Positions 54,201 to 62,685 of a DNA stretch of 64,000 bases are shown one piece after another. A model generated the notes under the pieces. That model made no database searches, was not told where the DNA came from, and was given only the letters and a program-made list of their open reading frames with translations. A program made the position numbers and the translations under genes. The DNA is from Plantibacter elymi (nom. nud.) (GTDB lineage Bacteria > Actinomycetota > Actinomycetes > Actinomycetales > Microbacteriaceae): NCBI RefSeq assembly GCF_900177795.1, contig NZ_FXWJ01000002.1:868001-932000 (forward strand), read 5' to 3'. Within the stretch, counting starts at the first letter, position 1. Every line of letters begins with the position of its first letter.

Positions 54201-54883
54201 ATCGCGTCGACCGGCTCGGGCAGTGAGCGCTGGTCGGCGACCGAGAACGCCCGGATGCCGTCGACCTCGTCGCCGAAGAACTCGACGCGGTACGGGTGGT
54301 CGGCGACCGGCGGGAAGACGTCGAGGATGCCACCGCGCAACGCGAACTCGCCACGCCGCGACACCATGTCGACCCGGGTGTACGCGAGTTCGACGAGGCG
54401 CAGCGCGATCGCGGCGAGGTCGTGTCCGCGACCGCCCTGGACGAGCTCGATCGGAGCGGTCTCGGTGAGGTTGTCGGCCACGGGTTGCAGCGCGGCGCGC
54501 ACCGAGGCGACGAGGAGGAACGGCCGCTCCCCCGTCCAGGCGCCGAGCCGCCGCAGCGCCTCCAGGCGTCGGCCGACGATCTCGGCGCTCGGGCTGAGGC
54601 GCTCGTGCGGCAGAGTCTCCCAGGCCGGGAACTCGACGATCTCGGCCTCGGGCATGAGGTCGCTGAGCGCGGAGCGGAGCCGCTCGGAGTCGCGGCCGGT
54701 CGCGGTGACGACGAGGGCCGCCTGGGCGGCCCCCTGCCGACCACGCTCGTCCATGAGCGCCGCGAGGAGCGGTGCACGCAGCCCGTCGATCACGGAGAAG
54801 TCCGCGCTCTTGCCCGCGTACGCGAGGGCATCGTCGATCGTTGCGGCGCGCCGAAGCGCGTGAGTCAAACCCTGAAGCGTCAC
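51272..54883 (-). CDS. mfd: Transcription-repair coupling factor
   Basis: Removes RNA polymerase stalled at DNA lesions and recruits UvrA. The 1203 residues contain the UvrB-like N-terminal module, and a CarD/RID domain near residue 490-540 (GDFVVHQTHGIGKFVEM). RecG-like helicase motors follow: LLSGDVGFGKTEVAVRAA (Walker A), VIIDEEQRFGVEHK (DEEQ box), ILAMSATPIPRTLEMA, LVCTTIIETGLDI and QLRGRVGRGRERAYAYF. The C-terminal TRCF domain ends the protein. The GTG start is six bases from a TAGGCT box, so transcription is leaderless. Confidence 0.96.
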   Translation of the reverse strand: MTLQGLTHALRRAATIDDALAYAGKSADFSVIDGLRAPLLAALMDERGRQGAAQAALVVTATGRDSERLRSALSDLMPEAEIVEFPAWETLPHERLSPSAEIVGRRLEALRRLGAWTGERPFLLVASVRAALQPVADNLTETAPIELVQGGRGHDLAAIALRLVELAYTRVDMVSRRGEFALRGGILDVFPPVADHPYRVEFFGDEVDGIRAFSVADQRSLPEPVDAIRLPPSRELLLSPAVRQRAAEMQHEFPSLTGILEKIAEGIAVEGMESLSPALVDRLVPITHYLPDGAAVAVVSPERVVTRSISLAETNREFLAAAWSAATVGANAPIDLASGDFISLGALKESVTFSAPGQPAPDHPWWTFSGFRAGPDVETLPEHLELDELLTVTVDGDTVPSFHGNVEGAIEHVADRIREGWTVVVAARGVGLVERAADVLAEHEIAARMVDELPADPEPGVAYLLQADVEGGFELETSKLMLLGETEFYGRTAGYDSRLVKKLATRRKNVVDPMQLRSGDFVVHQTHGIGKFVEMTQREVSSGGRNPVKSTREYLVLEYAPSKRGYPGDKLLVPTDQLDLLTRYVGGEAPQLSKMGGSDWSQAKSKARKAVRDIAVELVKLYSARMASKGHAFGPDTPWQRELEEAFPFAETPDQLQTIDEVKADMEREIPMDRLLSGDVGFGKTEVAVRAAFKAVQDGKQVAMLVPTTLLVKQHFETFQERFAGFPVHLRPLSRFQSDKEAREALAGLADGTVDVIIGTHRLLTDKVHFKDLGLVIIDEEQRFGVEHKDALKKLKTNVDILAMSATPIPRTLEMAVTGIREMSTLATPPEDRHPILSFVGPYNGKQVGAAIRRELLREGQIFFVHNRVSSISRVAADLAELVPEARIAIAHGQLGEAALEQVVVDFWERRFDVLVCTTIIETGLDISNANTIIIDRADKYGLSQLHQLRGRVGRGRERAYAYFLYDEHKPLSETAHDRLSTIAANNELGSGMQVALKDLEIRGAGNMLGGEQAGHIAGVGFDLYLRMIGEAVSTFRGDVAEGQTELRLELPVDAHIPEEYVDSERLRLEAYQKLSAASGPAAKDGQIDLVIDELTDRYGEPPAQVSTLIAVSRLRQRAQRSGLSDLIAVGPNLRVTPADLPDSIQTRLRRMYPGAKYLAQTNTVIVPLPRVGDEPLADTDLIAWVQQFLNAIYPLPEGSTSS

Positions 54884-54889
54884 CGGGAC

Positions 54890-54895
54890 AGCCTA
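54890..54895 (-). promoter_or_regulatory. Leaderless promoter -10 box of mfd
   Basis: TAGGCT, then GTCCCG, then GTG on the minus strand. Confidence 0.55.
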
Positions 54896-55016
54896 CGCCG
54901 AGCCACCGACACCCATGACCCGATCGCCGGTCGGTCACCGCCAGGCACCGCTGTCAATCGGCTGCGACGACGCGTCACGCGGCATCCTCGCGCGCCGGAC
55001 GCGTCATGATTGACCC

Positions 55017-55949
55017 ATGACGAGCACGGAGACCCGGTCAGACAGACACCCCGAACGGACCGGCGGCTTCCCGCTCCCCCCGATCCGTCAGCCGATCCGC
55101 CGGATCGGAGCGCGGACGTTCGACTTCTCGAAGCAGGTCGCGGTCATGGCGATCATCAACCGCACCCCGGACTCCTTCTTCGACCAGGGCGCGACGTTCT
55201 CACTCGACCGAGCCGTCGACGCCGCCGTGAGCGCCGCAGAACAGGGCGCCGACTGGGTCGACATCGGCGGAGCCAAGTTCGCCCCGGGGCCGGAGATCCC
55301 CAGCGCCGAGGAACTCGACCGCGTGCTCCCCGTCGTCGAGGCGTTGGCCGCACGGAGCGACGTCGTCATCTCCGTCGACACCTTCCGCCCCGAAGTGGCG
55401 GAGGCCTGCATCGCGGCAGGCGCCTCCGTCATCAACGACACCACGGGGATCCACGACCCGGCTCTCGCGGACGTCGTCGCCGCGAGCGACGCCACCCTCG
55501 TCATCACGCACAGTCTGGCCAGGCCGAGGCAGCCGCATCCCCGCCCACACTACGACGACGTCGCCGGTGAGGTCGCAGCCTTCCTCGCGGCCCGCGTCGA
55601 CCTCGCGATCTCACACGGCGTCCCCGAGTCACGGCTCATCGTGGACCCCGGGCACGACCTCAACAAGAACACCGTGCAGACGCTCGAACTCACCCGTCGG
55701 TTCGACGAGATCGCCGCGCTCGGGCTGCCGACGCTCGCCGCGGTCTCGAACAAGGACTTCATCGGCGAGTCCCTCGACCGACCGAAGTCGGAACGCCTCG
55801 AGGGCTCCCTGGTGTCTGCGGCGGCGTGCATCCTCCTCGGCGCCCGCATCGTGCGGATGCACGCCGTACCAGAGTCGATCGCGGCCGTGCGGATGACCGA
55901 GGCGATCCTCGGCTTCCGCGGGCCGGTGGCGCCCGTCCACAACGTCTGA
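55017..55949 (+). CDS. FolP2-like dihydropteroate synthase homologue
   Basis: A 310-residue DHPS-fold protein. It keeps VMAIINRTPDSFFDQG, SVINDTTGIHDP, DPGHDLNKNT, AVSNKDFIGE and RIVRMHAV. However, the substrate loop that normally reads GGESTRPG is replaced by GGAKFAPGPE, and FIGE follows the catalytic Lys. These features match mycobacterial FolP2 (Rv1207), which is reported to lack DHPS activity, rather than FolP1. It is 22 bases upstream of a RibD-like reductase. The gene may have a different pterin or related substrate. A CATGAT box six bases before ATG supports the start. Confidence 0.88.
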   Translation: MTSTETRSDRHPERTGGFPLPPIRQPIRRIGARTFDFSKQVAVMAIINRTPDSFFDQGATFSLDRAVDAAVSAAEQGADWVDIGGAKFAPGPEIPSAEELDRVLPVVEALAARSDVVISVDTFRPEVAEACIAAGASVINDTTGIHDPALADVVAASDATLVITHSLARPRQPHPRPHYDDVAGEVAAFLAARVDLAISHGVPESRLIVDPGHDLNKNTVQTLELTRRFDEIAALGLPTLAAVSNKDFIGESLDRPKSERLEGSLVSAAACILLGARIVRMHAVPESIAAVRMTEAILGFRGPVAPVHNV

Positions 55950-55971
55950 TCCGGAACCCTCGAGGAGTCGC

Positions 55972-56724
55972 ATGAGCATCCCCAGCATCACGAGCCTGGT
56001 CCCCACGCAGGACCGACCGCTGTCGGTCGACGAACTCGTGGCGGCGTACACCGTCGAGGACCGATCCGCCACGACCGTCCGCGTGAACTTCGTGACGAGC
56101 CTGGACGGTGGGGCGACCGTCGACGGCGTCTCCGGCGGGCTCGGCGACCCGGCCGACAAGACCGTGTTCGACATCCTGCGTCGACTCGCGGACGTCGTGC
56201 TCGTCGGTGCCGGGACCGTGCGCGACGAGGGCTACGGTGCCATGCGGCTCGATGTCGACGCCGCGGCGTGGCGCGACGACCACGACCTCCCCCTGCACCC
56301 GGTCTTCGCGATCGTGTCGGGCTCGCTCGACCTCGATCTCCGCTCGGAGGTCTTCACCCAGGCACCGGTCCGGCCCCTCGTCGTGACGACCGACCGCGCC
56401 GACCCCGCGAAGCGCACGGCACTCGAGGCGGTCGCCGACGTGGTGGCATGCGGCGACGAACACGTCGAACCGGCGCGTGTCGTCCAGACGCTCTCCGACC
56501 GTGGCCTGCGGCAGATCCTGTGCGAGGGCGGTCCGGCGCTCTTCGGCTCGTTCATCGCTGCCGACGCCGTCGACGAACTCTGTCTGACGATCAGTCCGAC
56601 CCTCGTCGGCGGGGAGAGCGTCCGGGTCGCCGCAGGTCCCGCGTCCGAGGTGCCGCGAGCGATGCGGTTGCAGCACCTCCTGCGCGCGGACGACCTCCTG
56701 ATCTCGCGGTACATGCGAGCCTGA
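55972..56724 (+). CDS. RibD C-terminal-domain (pyrimidine reductase) family protein
   Basis: A 250-residue NADPH-dependent reductase-fold protein. NFVTSLDGGATVDG at the N-terminus and VLVGAGTVRDEGYG are the RibD/DHFR-like nucleotide motifs, followed by ILCEGGPALFGSFIAADAVDELCLTISPTLVGG. It lacks the RibD deaminase domain. In M. tuberculosis a similar stand-alone protein (Rv2671) has dihydrofolate reductase activity, as I recall. Its position after a folP2-like gene points to pterin or folate metabolism rather than riboflavin. The exact reaction is unknown. Confidence 0.87.
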   Translation: MSIPSITSLVPTQDRPLSVDELVAAYTVEDRSATTVRVNFVTSLDGGATVDGVSGGLGDPADKTVFDILRRLADVVLVGAGTVRDEGYGAMRLDVDAAAWRDDHDLPLHPVFAIVSGSLDLDLRSEVFTQAPVRPLVVTTDRADPAKRTALEAVADVVACGDEHVEPARVVQTLSDRGLRQILCEGGPALFGSFIAADAVDELCLTISPTLVGGESVRVAAGPASEVPRAMRLQHLLRADDLLISRYMRA

Positions 56725-56836
56725 GCCGTCGGCTTCCGCGCCGTCGACACCCACCCCTCGATCGTCTGATATCTCAGTAGACCAGCACTGCTACGCTGGC
56801 GGCCTCCCCCCATCCGATGATCTCTTGGGATGCTGC

Positions 56837-58879
56837 ATGCGCGTTTCGACCAGCCCACTCCGTCCGATCCTGACCGCGACCCTCGTGCTGGCGGTCGGCT
56901 GGACGCTCTCGATGATCCAGCCGTCAGCGGCCGGAGCGTCGGTTTCCGAGCCGACGACCGACGCAGCGGGTGCTCCACGCGGGGAGGTCTTCCACGAGGA
57001 CTTCGAACGCGCACCCGACACCGGTACGCCCATGTCGGTCCGCGACTACCTGGGCCGTTCGGACCTGCGGTTCGACGCCGACGACTTCTGGACGGACCGA
57101 GCGGCGTGCAACGGCTTCATCCTGTCCGCCTCCATGACGGGCGCCGAGCCCGGCGACTGTCTGGACGCTCCGAGCGCTCTGGCGCACGTCCGAGCCCTCG
57201 CCGGAGTGCTGGGTATCCTCAACGGCACCGATCCGAGGTCCAATTCCGTCGTTGCGGCCTACACCCAGACGAACGGTCCCGACGGCGCGGTCGAGCTCGA
57301 GACGACCACATTGGTCCCACTCGCGACCGGTTCCGGCCGCTTCCTGACCGCCTCCGTGAACGTCGCGTCCCTGAACTGCTTCGCAACGGTCCCGACCGCC
57401 CTGCAGCTCGCGCTGCTGACCCCCGACGGCGTCGAACACCCGGTGTCCGAGCAGGCGATCGACCCGTGCACGGACGACCGTGCCGAATCGTTCAGCCACG
57501 GCGGCGTCCCCGCTCGTGCCGGGCACTTCACCGCCGATGCCTCGATGCTGGTGGACGCGACCTCGATCGGTGTCGTCATGCGCAACGAGCAGGGCAGCGG
57601 ATTCGGGAACGATCACGCCTTCGACGATCTGAGCATCATCGACGTGACCCCGACCCTCGATGTCGAGCTGTCGGAGGACACCGCTGTCGTCGGTGAAACG
57701 GTCCGCCTCCGCTTCCTCGTGCGCAACACCCCGGAACTCGCAGCGAAGGCCGGCTGGTCCGTGCAGACGGCCTTGCCCGGTGGACTCGCGGTCGCCGCCG
57801 ATCCGCGCGTCAGCGCGAGTTGCACGGCGGAGGTGACCGCTCCGGCGTCCGGGGCCGACATCGCGTTCACCGGCGACCTCGCGACAGGCGAGGAGTCCTG
57901 CACGATCGAGGTCGACGCCACACCGGTCGCTCGTGGCGCGCTGACCGTCGCCCTGACGGGTGACGCCGTCCGCGGGCTCGACATCGGCTCACAGCCGGCC
58001 CTGACGGCCATCGACCGGGTCGCGATCGAGAGCCCGGTGTCCGATGCCCTCGTGGAGTCCTCACGACCGACCTTCGCCGGAACGGGCGAGCCGGGCGCCG
58101 ACATCACGGTGCGCGACGGCGAGGGCCACACCCGGTGTGAGACCACCGTCGACGCGTCCGGCCGCTGGAGTTGCACGAGCACCGTGACCGTCGAGTCCGG
58201 CGAAGCGGTCGTCCGCGTGGAACAGACCGCCTCTGAACTCAGCAGCACGGACGAGACCACCTACCGCGTGCTCGTCCCTGAGCTGGCCGCGGAGGGCACC
58301 GTCCGCCTCGAGATCCAGGGTGCCGACGGATCATGGGTTCCGGTCGAGGGTGAGACCGTCACGACCGACCCGGGTGACCGGCTGCGCGTCATCGCGACGG
58401 TCACCAACACCGGCGCGAACGCGCTGGGCGACATCACGCTCGCGGAGACGCCGGACACCCGCCTCACCTGCACCAGCGAGCTCATCGAGCCTGGCACCTC
58501 GACGGTCTGCGCCAGTACCGAACCGCTCGTCCTGACGCCGGCCGCGCTCGACGACGGCTCGTTCGCCCACGCGTTCGAGGCGGTCCTGACCGGGTACTCG
58601 CGCGCGTCGGACCACGCCGCCATCGGGTCGGTGACCGCCGCCGACACCGGTCGTCTACCGCTCCCGGACGCACCCCGCGTCTCGACGGGGGCACTCCACA
58701 CCTCGCTCGGCATCGTGTGGAGGGTCGCGCCACTCGATCCGCAGGCGCCGCTGGCCCGGACGGGAGCAGAGGTCCCGCTCTCCACCGCACTGCTCATCAG
58801 CGGACTGCTCCTGGTGGGCGCGGTGCTCGTCGGCGCCGGCACGCGCCGGGGCCGACGCGTCCGCTCACCGCTCGGCTGA
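56837..58879 (+). CDS. LAxTG-anchored surface protein with Ig-like and DUF11-like domains
   Basis: A 680-residue secreted protein. After a signal peptide (LTATLVLAVGWTLSMIQPSAAGA) comes an N-terminal domain with paired Cys (RAACNGFILSASM, GDCLDAP, NCFATVP, DPCTDDRAE). DUF11-like repeats follow (LDVELSEDTAVVGETVRLRF; VIATVTNTGANALGDITLAE). One Ig-like module with ITVRDGEGHTRCETTV and GRWSCTSTV is shared with the protein at 30112-32307. The end has LARTGAE, a membrane helix (ALLISGLLLVGAVLVGAG) and RRGRR: a sortase E-type LAxTG anchor. ATG 56837 is preferred to an upstream TTG. No sortase is adjacent. Confidence 0.82.
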   Translation: MRVSTSPLRPILTATLVLAVGWTLSMIQPSAAGASVSEPTTDAAGAPRGEVFHEDFERAPDTGTPMSVRDYLGRSDLRFDADDFWTDRAACNGFILSASMTGAEPGDCLDAPSALAHVRALAGVLGILNGTDPRSNSVVAAYTQTNGPDGAVELETTTLVPLATGSGRFLTASVNVASLNCFATVPTALQLALLTPDGVEHPVSEQAIDPCTDDRAESFSHGGVPARAGHFTADASMLVDATSIGVVMRNEQGSGFGNDHAFDDLSIIDVTPTLDVELSEDTAVVGETVRLRFLVRNTPELAAKAGWSVQTALPGGLAVAADPRVSASCTAEVTAPASGADIAFTGDLATGEESCTIEVDATPVARGALTVALTGDAVRGLDIGSQPALTAIDRVAIESPVSDALVESSRPTFAGTGEPGADITVRDGEGHTRCETTVDASGRWSCTSTVTVESGEAVVRVEQTASELSSTDETTYRVLVPELAAEGTVRLEIQGADGSWVPVEGETVTTDPGDRLRVIATVTNTGANALGDITLAETPDTRLTCTSELIEPGTSTVCASTEPLVLTPAALDDGSFAHAFEAVLTGYSRASDHAAIGSVTAADTGRLPLPDAPRVSTGALHTSLGIVWRVAPLDPQAPLARTGAEVPLSTALLISGLLLVGAVLVGAGTRRGRRVRSPLG

Positions 58880-58886
58880 GCGGGCG

Positions 58887-59468
58887 TCAGGCGCCGTGGA
58901 ACCGGGTCTGTGCAGCCAACAGGCCCTCGTTCACGAGGAGTTCGACCGCATCGGCCGCGTCGGAGACCAGCATGGGAAGCTGCTCCCGCTCGGTTCCCGC
59001 GAAGTCCTTGAGGACGAAGTCGGCGGCGTCCTGACGGCCCGGCGGCCTACCGATGCCGACCCGGACGCGCAGGAACTCGGGGGTCTTCAGCGCTGAGGCG
59101 ATGTCGCGGATGCCGTTGTGCCCACCGTGCCCACCACCCTGCTTGAGCTTGATCGAGTCGAAGGGGATGTCGAGCTCGTCGTGGACGGCGATGACGTGGT
59201 CGGGGTCGACGGAGAAGAACTGGGCGAGCGCGGCGGTCGGGCCGCCTGAGAGGTTCATGTAGCTGTTCGGCTTGCCGAGGACGAGCTTCGGGCCACCCGG
59301 CACGAGCCGCCCCTCGGCCACGCGCGCGTTGCCCTTGTGGGTCTTGAAGGTTCCGCCGATCCGCTTCGCGAGCTCGTCGAGGACCATCTGCCCGACGTTG
59401 TGCCGGTTGCGGGCGTACTGCTCGCCCGGGTTCCCGAGTCCGACGATGAGCCACGTGTCTGCAGCCAT
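58887..59468 (-). CDS. pth: Peptidyl-tRNA hydrolase
   Basis: Releases tRNA from prematurely dropped peptidyl-tRNA. The 193 residues show LIVGLGNPGEQYARNRHNVGQM, with the catalytic His in RHN, PNSYMNLSGGP and AVHDELDIPFDSIKLKQGGGHGGHNGIRD. ATG 59468 follows AGGAAGG; the frame extends to 59543 but without homology. It is followed upstream by rplY, the usual pth partner. Confidence 0.95.
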   Translation of the reverse strand: MAADTWLIVGLGNPGEQYARNRHNVGQMVLDELAKRIGGTFKTHKGNARVAEGRLVPGGPKLVLGKPNSYMNLSGGPTAALAQFFSVDPDHVIAVHDELDIPFDSIKLKQGGGHGGHNGIRDIASALKTPEFLRVRVGIGRPPGRQDAADFVLKDFAGTEREQLPMLVSDAADAVELLVNEGLLAAQTRFHGA

Positions 59469-59596
59469 GCTGCCTTCCTGATCGAACGCCTCGGCGCGAC
59501 CGGTGAGACCGGCCAGAAACCGAGCGAACCTGCCGCCTGCCATGCACCGAGACTATCGGGGCGGGCGGGCGACAGGTTCGTCTGCTGGAGTGCTGA

Positions 59597-60205
59597 CTAC
59601 TCCGCGGCCTCGGCTGCGGTCTCCTCGGCGGCGGCCTCAGCGGCCTCCGTCTCCTCGTCCGCCGGAGCGGCCGGGACGGTGATCGCGACGATGAGGACGT
59701 CGGCCTCGGTGATGAGCGAAGCGCCCTTCGGGAGCTCGAGGTCGCCGGCCAGGATCTGGGCGCCCTCTTCGAGGCCCTCGACGCTGACGGTGACGCGCTC
59801 GGGGATGTGGGTCGCCTCGACCTCGAGGCTCACCGTGGTGGCGTCCTGGTTGAGGATGGTGCCGGCGGCGGACTCTCCCTCGATGGTCACGGGGATGTCG
59901 ACCTGGACCTTCTCGCCCTTCTTGACCACGATGAGGTCGAGGTGCTCGATGATCTGGCGCACGGGGTCCTTCTGGACGTCCTTGACCAGCGCGAGCTGGC
60001 CCGTGCCGGCGATGTCGAGCTCGAGCACCGCGTTGGACTTGCGGAGGATGAGCAGCATCTGGTGGCCGGGCAGCGAGACGTGCACGGGCTCGGTGCCGTG
60101 GCCGTAGAGCACGGCCGGGATCTTGCCGAGGGCACGGAGCTTGCGGGCTGCGCCCTTGCCGAACGATTCGCGGAGTTCCGCGGTGACCTTCAGGTCATCG
60201 GACAT
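59597..60205 (-). CDS. rplY: 50S ribosomal protein L25/Ctc
   Basis: A 202-residue protein that binds 5S rRNA. The L25 domain includes TAELRESFGKGAARKLRALGKIPAVLYGHG, and the longer TL5/Ctc C-terminal domain follows (VEATHIPERVTVSVEGLEEG). It ends in an acidic Ala/Glu-rich tail. GAGGAGAAC precedes the ATG. The long form is typical of actinobacteria. Confidence 0.95.
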   Translation of the reverse strand: MSDDLKVTAELRESFGKGAARKLRALGKIPAVLYGHGTEPVHVSLPGHQMLLILRKSNAVLELDIAGTGQLALVKDVQKDPVRQIIEHLDLIVVKKGEKVQVDIPVTIEGESAAGTILNQDATTVSLEVEATHIPERVTVSVEGLEEGAQILAGDLELPKGASLITEADVLIVAITVPAAPADEETEAAEAAAEETAAEAAE

Positions 60206-60379
60206 GATGTTCTCCTCACGGGTCTTGCACCCGGTTGGTCGTGCCGCGACGATGCGCGGCGGAATGGATGAGTCAACTCGAACGCGTATCTGCGTGAGGA
60301 AAAGCCGGAAGCCAGACCACCGCGTCGATCACGGAAGCTGCCACGGGCCGCTTCCCTCGCCGAAGTTCAGTGGGAGAGT

Positions 60380-60883
60380 CTATCGCACCGCGCTGAGGCC
60401 CGCGACCGCCTCGTCCACGATCTCGTCGACGGTGGCGTCGACGTCCACCACGAACCCCGGTTCGTCGGCGTCCAGGTCCTCGAGGAGCGCGAACTGCGAG
60501 TCGAGGAGCGACGGCGGCATGAAGTGACCGCTCCTGCCCTCCATGCGGCGTCCGAGCACCTCGCGCGAGCCGTGGAGGAGCACGAACCGCACCCCGGGCG
60601 CCTCCGCGAGGATCGCCTCCCGGTAGGCCCGTCGGAGTGCGGAGCAGGCCATCACGAGCCCGGTGTCCGAGGCGTCGGCGAGTGCTTTGCCCACGAGGGC
60701 CAGCCAGGGCCAGCGGTCGGGGTCCTCGAGCGGCGTGCCGGCGGCCATCTTCCGCACGTTCTCGAGCGGGTGCAGGGCGTCGGCGTCGACGAAGGGCACC
60801 CCGAGCCGGTCGGCGATCAGCACTCCGGTCGTGCTCTTCCCGGACCCGGACACGCCCATGACGACGACGAGCGGTGCATTCAC
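60380..60883 (-). CDS. Gluconokinase
   Basis: Phosphorylates gluconate to 6-phosphogluconate. The 167 residues contain the P-loop GVSGSGKSTTG near residue 9, the FVDADALHPLENVRKMAAGTPLEDPDRWPWL stretch and CSALRRAYRE, all typical of the GntK/IdnK family. GTG 60883 follows AGGGGG; the frame extends further 5' without support. It is divergent from gnd, which uses its product. Confidence 0.92.
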   Translation of the reverse strand: MNAPLVVVMGVSGSGKSTTGVLIADRLGVPFVDADALHPLENVRKMAAGTPLEDPDRWPWLALVGKALADASDTGLVMACSALRRAYREAILAEAPGVRFVLLHGSREVLGRRMEGRSGHFMPPSLLDSQFALLEDLDADEPGFVVDVDATVDEIVDEAVAGLSAVR

Positions 60884-61150
60884 ACGGAACCCCCTGTGGT
60901 CTCCGGCCGATGGCCGGGCGGCCGGCTCGTCCGACCCGCACAGCACGATACCGGACACCCCCGGACGGTCCGCTCGGACCTCACCTGCACGCGGGGTCAT
61001 TGAGAGGTGCAGCGACACCTCCCTTTGCTACGGTTGCAGGACGGGCCGTGCCCGGATCGACGAGGGTGTCGCCGCTGTCCCGCAGCCGCCCCCAACGACT
61101 CCTGAGCGCTCGGAACGCTTCCCGCATCACCCACTCTGAAGGAGAACCAC

Positions 61151-62611
61151 ATGGTGAACACCGCCGAAGCTCGCGCCAACATCGGCGTCGTCGGTCTGGC
61201 CGTCATGGGCAGCAACCTCGCACGCAACCTGGCGAGCCGCGAGGGCAACACGGTCGCCGTGTACAACCGCTCCCCCGAACGCACCGACCTGCTCGTGAGC
61301 GAGCACCCCGAGGCCGGCTTCGTCGCGTCGAAGACCATCGAGGAGTTCGCCGCGTCGCTCTCGAAGCCACGCACCGCGATCATCATGGTGCAGGCTGGCA
61401 AGGGCACCGACGCCGTCATCCAGCAGCTCACCGAGGTCTTCGAGCCCGGCGACATCATCGTCGACGGCGGCAACGCACTCTTCACCGACACCATCCGCCG
61501 CGAGAAGGCCGTCCGCGAGACGGGGATCAACTTCGTCGGCGCCGGTATCTCCGGCGGCGAGGAAGGCGCCCTCAAGGGACCGTCGATCATGCCGGGCGGC
61601 TCCGCCGAAGCGTGGGAGACCCTCGGCCCCATCCTCAAGTCGATCGCCGCGATCGCCGAGGGTGAGCCCTGCGTCACCCACGTCGGCACCGACGGCGCCG
61701 GCCACTTCGTCAAGATGATCCACAACGGCATCGAGTACGCGGACATGCAGCTCATCGCCGAGGCCTACGACCTCATCCGTCGCGGCACCGGCAAGTCGCC
61801 GGCCGAGATCGCGGAGATCTTCGCCGAGTGGAACCGCGGCACGCTCGAGAGCTACCTGATCGAGATCACCGCCGAGGTCCTCAAGCAGGTCGACGCGAAG
61901 ACCGGGCAGCCGCTCGTCGACGTCATCCTCGACCAGGCCGGCGCCAAGGGCACCGGCGCGTGGACCGTGCAGACGGCCCTCGACCTCGGCATCCCGGTGT
62001 CGGGCATCGCGGAGGCCGTGTTCGCCCGTTCGCTGTCGTCGAAGCCGGCGCAGCGCGCAGCGGCCCGCGAGCTCGCCGGTCCCTCCGAGGAGTGGACCGT
62101 CGCCGACCCCGACCAGTTCGTCGAGGACGTGCGCCAGGCGCTCTACGCGTCGAAGATCATCGCCTACTCGCAGGGCTTCGACGAGATCGTCGCCGGTGCC
62201 GAGCAGTACGGCTGGGACATCAAGAAGGGCGAGATCGCGAAGATCTGGCGTGGTGGCTGCATCATCCGTGCGCAGTTCCTCAACCGCATCACCGAGGCCT
62301 ACGAGGAGAACCCCGAGCTGGTCGCCCTCGTGACGGCGCCCTACTTCAGCGACGCCGTCGCGGAGGCGCAGGACAGCTGGCGCCGCGTGGTCGTCGCAGC
62401 CGCCCAGGCTGGCATCCCCTCGCCGGCGTTCTCGTCGTCGCTGTCGTACTACGACGGACTCCGCGCCGAGCGTCTGCCCGCAGCGCTCGTCCAGGGCCAG
62501 CGTGACTTCTTCGGCGCGCACACCTACAAGCGCGTCGACCTCGACGGCACGTTCCACACCCTCTGGTCGGGCGACCGCAGTGAGGTCGAGCAGGCGGGCT
62601 CGAGCCACTAG
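61151..62611 (+). CDS. gnd: 6-phosphogluconate dehydrogenase, decarboxylating
   Basis: NADP-dependent oxidation of 6-phosphogluconate to ribulose-5-phosphate and CO2 in the pentose phosphate pathway. The 486 residues have the Rossmann GLAVMGSNLARNLA near residue 12, GISGGEEGALKGPSIMPGG, and GHFVKMIHNGIEYADMQLIAEA with the catalytic Lys. The C-terminal domain ends in GQRDFFGAHTYKRVD. This is the long NADP-specific form. GAAGGAGAA precedes the ATG. It is divergent from gluconokinase and supplies ribose-5-phosphate for the neighbouring prs. Confidence 0.96.
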   Translation: MVNTAEARANIGVVGLAVMGSNLARNLASREGNTVAVYNRSPERTDLLVSEHPEAGFVASKTIEEFAASLSKPRTAIIMVQAGKGTDAVIQQLTEVFEPGDIIVDGGNALFTDTIRREKAVRETGINFVGAGISGGEEGALKGPSIMPGGSAEAWETLGPILKSIAAIAEGEPCVTHVGTDGAGHFVKMIHNGIEYADMQLIAEAYDLIRRGTGKSPAEIAEIFAEWNRGTLESYLIEITAEVLKQVDAKTGQPLVDVILDQAGAKGTGAWTVQTALDLGIPVSGIAEAVFARSLSSKPAQRAAARELAGPSEEWTVADPDQFVEDVRQALYASKIIAYSQGFDEIVAGAEQYGWDIKKGEIAKIWRGGCIIRAQFLNRITEAYEENPELVALVTAPYFSDAVAEAQDSWRRVVVAAAQAGIPSPAFSSSLSYYDGLRAERLPAALVQGQRDFFGAHTYKRVDLDGTFHTLWSGDRSEVEQAGSSH

Positions 62612-62625
62612 CTCACGGCCTGCAG

Positions 62626-62666
62626 ACGCAGAACGCCCGGTCCGAGTCGGACCGGGCGTTCTGCGT
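62626..62666. terminator. Bidirectional terminator gnd/prs
   Basis: A perfect 19-bp stem ACGCAGAACGCCCGGTCCG/CGGACCGGGCGTTCTGCGT with an AGT loop between convergent gnd and prs. Confidence 0.88.
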
Positions 62667-62685
62667 ACCAGCGGAAGGTGACGGG

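Noticed and set aside
51195-54938. A 1247-codon open frame opposite in phase to mfd
   Set aside because: It is Arg/Gly/Pro-rich, has no motifs and overlaps mfd fully; such frames arise from GC-rich codon bias.
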